Source: an uncultured Clostridia bacterium (GTDB taxonomy: Bacteria; Bacillota; Clostridia; Christensenellales; Aristaeellaceae). From it: 34,352 nucleotides of DNA. A model generated the notes under the pieces. It did not search any database. It saw nothing but the letters and a program-made list of their open reading frames with translations, and was not told the origin of the DNA. Location: NCBI GenBank assembly GCA_946408995.1, contig CAMJUL010000042.1, positions 1 through 34,352 on the forward strand. The letters are read 5' to 3'. This document shows, piece by piece, positions 31,374-34,352 of the stretch; positions within the stretch are counted from its first letter, which is position 1; each line of letters starts with the position of its first letter. The position numbers and the translations under genes are program-made.

Positions 31374-32543
31374 ATGGAACGCAAGGAAGTACTGACCCTA
31401 TTAAAGAAAAATGCAATGCTGATTGTTCTGGTCCTTGTGTATCTGTTTTTCCTGATCATCACACAGGGCGGTATTTTCAGTCCCTCAAGCTTTACGGAAC
31501 TGATCAACCAGAACGCGTATGTCTATATCCTGGGCGCGGGCATGCTGATGTGCATGCTGACCGGCGGAAACATTGACCTGAGCTGCGGCGCGTTTGTCTG
31601 CCTGCTGGGCGCGCTTGGAGGCGTGTTCATGATCGTCCAGGGCCTGGGCACCGGCATATCCATCCTGCTGATGCTGCTCATCGGGGTGGCCTACGGCTGC
31701 GGGCTGGGATATCTGATCGCGTACATCCATATCCCGCCATGGATCGCGACCCTGGCCGGATACCTGGCTTTCCGGGGCCTGGGGACGTCCATATTGTCCG
31801 CCAACTCCAAGACCGGTTCGCTGGCACCGTTTCCCGTGGACTTTCAGAGCCTTTTTTATGGACGGGTGTTTCCCACGGAAAAGGGCGTTTTCAACTGGCC
31901 CTGCTTTCTGTTTGGGCTGTTTGCGGCCTCGGCAGTGATCGTGATTCTGCTGCGCGTACGCAGCAGCCGCCAGTCCAAGGGATATGAGGCGGATACCCTT
32001 GCCGGCGTCGCGGCCAAGGGGGGCCTGGGCGGCGCGGCCATCCTTCTGGTTACGGCTAAGCTTGCCATGGACGGCGGGATCCCCACCACCCTGCTTTGGG
32101 TGGCGGGCATCATCCTGGTATACAGTTTTCTGACCAGCAAGACCACATTGGGCAGGCATTTTTATGTCGTGGGCGGCAACATCGAGGCAGCCAGGCTGTC
32201 TGGCATCAACACCCGCCGGATCATGTTCATCGCTTATCTGAACATGGCGGTTCTGACCAGCATCGCCACCATGACGGTCATCGCCCGGTCCCAGTCCGCC
32301 TATGCGGACATCGGAAAGAACTTTGAAATGGACGCCATTTCCGCATGCGTGGTCGGCGGCGTCTCTGCCAGCGGCGGTTCGGGGACTGTGCTGGGTATGG
32401 TGATAGGCGCGACGCTGATCGGTGTGATCAACCTGGGGATGAGCCTGATCAGCCTGGATGCGAACTACCAGCGGGTGGTCAAGGGCTTTGTGCTTCTGGC
32501 TGCGGTGGTGTTTGATATTCTGTCCAAGAAGCGCGCAAAATAA
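31374..32543 (+). CDS. Sugar ABC transporter permease 2 (MmsB/XylH paralogue)
   Basis: This 389-residue inner-membrane permease is homologous to the preceding one. It shares the layout LGAGMLMCMLTGGNIDLSCG, PPWIATLAGYLAFRG, GRHFYVVGGNIEAARLSGI and SGGSGTVLGMVIGATLIGVIN, and both end in DANYQ, VVKG and a Lys-rich tail (LSKKRAK here). It is shorter at the N-terminus and in the central loop. GGAAGGGG precedes ATG 31374, 20 bases after the first permease. Classical MmsAB importers have one permease; two neighbouring, diverged copies suggest a heterodimeric channel or alternate channels for different sugars. Confidence 0.92.
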   Translation: MERKEVLTLLKKNAMLIVLVLVYLFFLIITQGGIFSPSSFTELINQNAYVYILGAGMLMCMLTGGNIDLSCGAFVCLLGALGGVFMIVQGLGTGISILLMLLIGVAYGCGLGYLIAYIHIPPWIATLAGYLAFRGLGTSILSANSKTGSLAPFPVDFQSLFYGRVFPTEKGVFNWPCFLFGLFAASAVIVILLRVRSSRQSKGYEADTLAGVAAKGGLGGAAILLVTAKLAMDGGIPTTLLWVAGIILVYSFLTSKTTLGRHFYVVGGNIEAARLSGINTRRIMFIAYLNMAVLTSIATMTVIARSQSAYADIGKNFEMDAISACVVGGVSASGGSGTVLGMVIGATLIGVINLGMSLISLDANYQRVVKGFVLLAAVVFDILSKKRAK

Positions 32544-32555
32544 ACGGCTTTCCGG

Positions 32556-32584
32556 CCGGAACGGGGAAGGTCCCCGGTTTCCGG
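32556..32584 (+). other. Stable hairpin without T-tract after permease 2
   Basis: CCGGAA and TTCCGG enclose GGGGA/TCCCC around an AGG loop. AAGAGGG follows, so it is not a standard terminator and downstream genes may be transcribed with the transporter at a lower level. Confidence 0.55.
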
Positions 32585-32618
32585 AAGAGGGAAGGACACG
32601 TGCCTGGAGGGTCGGAAA

Positions 32619-32870
32619 TTGGATCAAAACAAGATGAGGGCCGGGCTAATCGGGATCGCTGCGGCGTATCTGCTTTATCTCTGCTATGAATTGTATCAGG
32701 GACGCGGGGAAACGGATACCACCATGACGCCGACGGCCAGAGGGGTGTTTATCGTCCTGTTTGCCATCAGTGCGCTGGCGCTGCTGGTGTATGCATACAG
32801 GGTGTGGAAGCACAGCCGGGAGCAAGACGAAAAGTCTTCGGACCGGGAGGACAGTACCCGGCTAAAATAG
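32619..32870 (+). CDS. Small two-helix membrane protein of unknown function
   Basis: This is an 83-residue protein. The first membrane helix is GLIGIAAAYLLYLCYELYQG (about 9-28) and the second GVFIVLFAISALALLVYAYRV (about 43-63). The tail is highly charged (KHSREQDEKSSDRED). TTG 32619 is used as start because GGAGGG lies 8 bases upstream; ATG 32634 has no ribosome site. It is followed after 10 bases by the next gene, so they form one unit. The family is not recognised. Confidence 0.7.
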   Translation: MDQNKMRAGLIGIAAAYLLYLCYELYQGRGETDTTMTPTARGVFIVLFAISALALLVYAYRVWKHSREQDEKSSDREDSTRLK

Positions 32871-32880
32871 GAACAGGAAA

Positions 32881-33324
32881 ATGGAAGAATTTTTTCTGGA
32901 ACTGGAGAACGCCTTCGCGGACTACCGCCGGGCGGTCGATGAAAGCATGAAAAGGAGCCGGCCGACGGACGGACTGCTGGGATTTGGCAGGTCGCTGAAG
33001 GACGATGCCTGTCATGACATCCTGGATAGACAGATCAATCTGTCTGTCGGGAAGCTTTGCCGGTCCGGGCCGGACGAAGCGACCGCGGAGCGGGCCGTAA
33101 GGATGCTGCTCTTCCGGGAGGATCTTGCTCAATGGCCTTTGGCCGCGCAATGGATGCTGATCGCGATACAGCGGCACAGTCTTCCGCTGATTCCTTTTCT
33201 TTCGCCGGGCGTAGCTGCTGCCCTGTACAAAGCGTACTCGGCCCAATATCGCCCATGGGAGCGGCTTCCGGCTCAAAACGAGATCTTGAAAGCCCTGAAG
33301 GAAGGGGGAAAGGACCGCAGGTGA
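32881..33324 (+). CDS. Hypothetical cytoplasmic protein (147 residues)
   Basis: The product is soluble and mostly helical, opening MEEFFLELENAFADYRRAVD. A central DACHDILDRQINLSVGKL segment could carry metal ligands (Cys, His, Asp), but no known motif is seen. LPLIPFLSPGVAAALYKAYS is moderately hydrophobic, but I would not call it a membrane helix. AGGAACAGG lies upstream of ATG 32881. Its stop overlaps the GTG of the AEC transporter gene (GTGA), so the two are translationally coupled and may act together. No function can be assigned. Confidence 0.72.
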   Translation: MEEFFLELENAFADYRRAVDESMKRSRPTDGLLGFGRSLKDDACHDILDRQINLSVGKLCRSGPDEATAERAVRMLLFREDLAQWPLAAQWMLIAIQRHSLPLIPFLSPGVAAALYKAYSAQYRPWERLPAQNEILKALKEGGKDRR

Positions 33325-34238
33325 GGGAGGTTCTGCAAACGATCCTGCCGGTGGCGGTATGGCTAGCCATCGGTGTGGTTTCAAGACGATACGGAGTGAT
33401 CTCCAGGACAGGTGTGGAGGCGCTGAAAACCGTGGTCGTCAACATAACGCTGCCTGCGGTCCTCCTGAACGCCTTTGCCACCACGCACTATTCCCTGATG
33501 GACGTGGTCATTCCCCTGCTCTTGTATGCCGTATGCGTTCTGGCCTTCTTCATGGGCAGACTTGGGAAAAGGCTGCTGAAGCTTCCATCCCGTTTTGTGC
33601 CGTATTTGACCACAGGCTTTGAAGCGGGAATGCTGGGGTACGCGCTCTTTGGCATGCTTTACGGACAGGACCGGATGGCGGAATTTGCTCGCGTGGATCT
33701 GGGACAGGTCCTGTTTGTTTTTACCCTGTACAAGGCCCTTTTGGGGAAGGACGGGCGTAAAAAGACCGGGGCGAAAGCGCTTTTCCGGGAGATGGCGCTT
33801 TCGCCCATTATTCTGTCCATTTTGGCCGGGGTGCTGCTGGGGGCCACTGGACTGTATGACGGCATGAAGGCGCAAGGCTGGAACGGTGTGTTTGACGCGT
33901 GCGTACAGTTTGTTTCCGCTCCGACCAGCGCGCTGATCCTGTTGGCGGTCGGATATGATCTGGTGCTCCGGGACATTCCCTGGCGGGAGACGGGAAAAAC
34001 CGTCGCATTTCGCCTGGGGATCATGCTGATTCTGCGCTTGGGCCTCGGGGGAGTGCTTGGGATCCTCTGGCCAAGCCTGGACCTGTCTGCCGCGCTCAAC
34101 GTCCTGTTCATCCTTCCGCCGCCCTTTGTGCTTCCGGTCTTTGCGGATGAACCCGGGGAACGGGTCTATGTATCGTCGGTCCTTTCGGTATCCACTTTGG
34201 CGGCCATGCTTGGCTTTGCGGTGCTTGCCGTGCGCTGA
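33321..34238 (+). CDS. AEC-family (auxin efflux carrier-like) permease
   Basis: This 305-residue inner-membrane protein has about ten helices and the AEC family length. The N-terminal ILPVAVWLAIGVVSRRYGVIS and VVVNITLPAVLLNAF match the start of the family. The repeat half around ALSPIILSILAGVLLGATG, and LPPPFVLPVFADEP in the seventh-to-eighth helix region, also fit. AEC members export or exchange small acids such as malate, so organic-acid transport is a reasonable guess. GTG 33321 follows AAGGA at 7 bases and overlaps the previous stop by 4 bases. I see no terminator between its stop and the intron end at 34301. Confidence 0.85.
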   Translation: MREVLQTILPVAVWLAIGVVSRRYGVISRTGVEALKTVVVNITLPAVLLNAFATTHYSLMDVVIPLLLYAVCVLAFFMGRLGKRLLKLPSRFVPYLTTGFEAGMLGYALFGMLYGQDRMAEFARVDLGQVLFVFTLYKALLGKDGRKKTGAKALFREMALSPIILSILAGVLLGATGLYDGMKAQGWNGVFDACVQFVSAPTSALILLAVGYDLVLRDIPWRETGKTVAFRLGIMLILRLGLGGVLGILWPSLDLSAALNVLFILPPPFVLPVFADEPGERVYVSSVLSVSTLAAMLGFAVLAVR

Positions 34239-34300
34239 TTTTTCTTCCGGCTTTCGAAAAGCATAGATTGATAAGTGGGGAACGCCGCCGTTTTTCCTCA

Positions 34301-34352
34301 ATCGGGTAGGAGGGGGTGGCTAACCCCCGTCCTCCCACACCACCGCTCATGC
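34301..34352 (-). mobile_element. 3' end of a group II intron (domain VI and part of domain V), cut by window edge
   Basis: On the minus strand the sequence ends ...TCCTACCCGAT at 34301. It folds as an intron domain VI: GGG pairs with CCC, AGGA with TCCT, and GGGGG with CCCCC, around a TTAGCCA loop. A single unpaired A lies between TCCT and CCC, 7 bases from the 3' end; this is the expected branch-point adenosine. The terminal AT fits the intron 3' AY rule. TGAGCGGTGG just before the hairpin looks like the 3' strand of domain V. The reverse transcriptase/maturase, if any, would lie beyond the right edge. Confidence 0.75.

Overview
The window looks like chromosomal DNA of a GC-rich, Gram-positive-type anaerobe, probably an uncultured gut or rumen member of Clostridia (Bacillota). 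This is inferred from consensus AGGAGG ribosome binding sites, TTGACA/TATAAT promoters with 17-base spacers, a lipobox lipoprotein, LacI-type regulation, oligosaccharide transporters of the LplB/YtcP class, and the absence of TonB/SusCD-type outer-membrane genes. No marker gene fixes the genus.

Layout. A secreted SIMPL-domain protein (116-826, minus) and galE (1072-2088, plus) diverge from two good promoters. After a galE terminator comes a tightly coupled run with 4-8 base overlaps: tatD, a long GH2 enzyme, an MBL-fold hydrolase, a GH39 beta-xylosidase-like enzyme and a GH67 alpha-glucuronidase, then a NUDIX hydrolase (2231-11199). A promoter overlapped downstream by a LacI-type operator starts the next unit: LacI regulator, a lipoprotein with an acidic stalk and tandem ~154-residue modules, two permeases, a large solute-binding protein, a terminator, then a secreted GH5 glucanase whose C-terminus carries the same module (11342-20968). 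This resembles in content the aldouronate-utilisation clusters of xylan-degrading Paenibacillus (lplA-lplB-ytcP with a GH67 enzyme). It fits import and intracellular breakdown of methylglucuronoxylan oligosaccharides, with beta-glucan cutting outside the cell.

A CE4-like deacetylase (minus) and a PHP phosphoesterase (plus) then diverge around a perfect 10-base inverted repeat. A 45-residue small protein follows with its own promoter and strong terminator. It converges on a GH94 disaccharide phosphorylase (minus) whose promoter carries a second LacI-type operator. A serine beta-lactamase-like hydrolase follows. The last operon (27348-32543) is a monosaccharide ABC transporter of the ChvE/MmsAB type with one ATPase and two different permeases. 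After it come a small membrane protein, an unknown protein and an AEC-family permease.

The right edge (34301-34352) is the 3' end of a group II intron read on the minus strand, with a recognisable domain VI and bulged adenosine. The left edge (1-115) holds nested inverted repeats that may be the end of an insertion sequence. The feature that looks least described is the ~154-residue module shared by the tandem-repeat lipoprotein and the GH5 enzyme, a candidate new carbohydrate-binding module.
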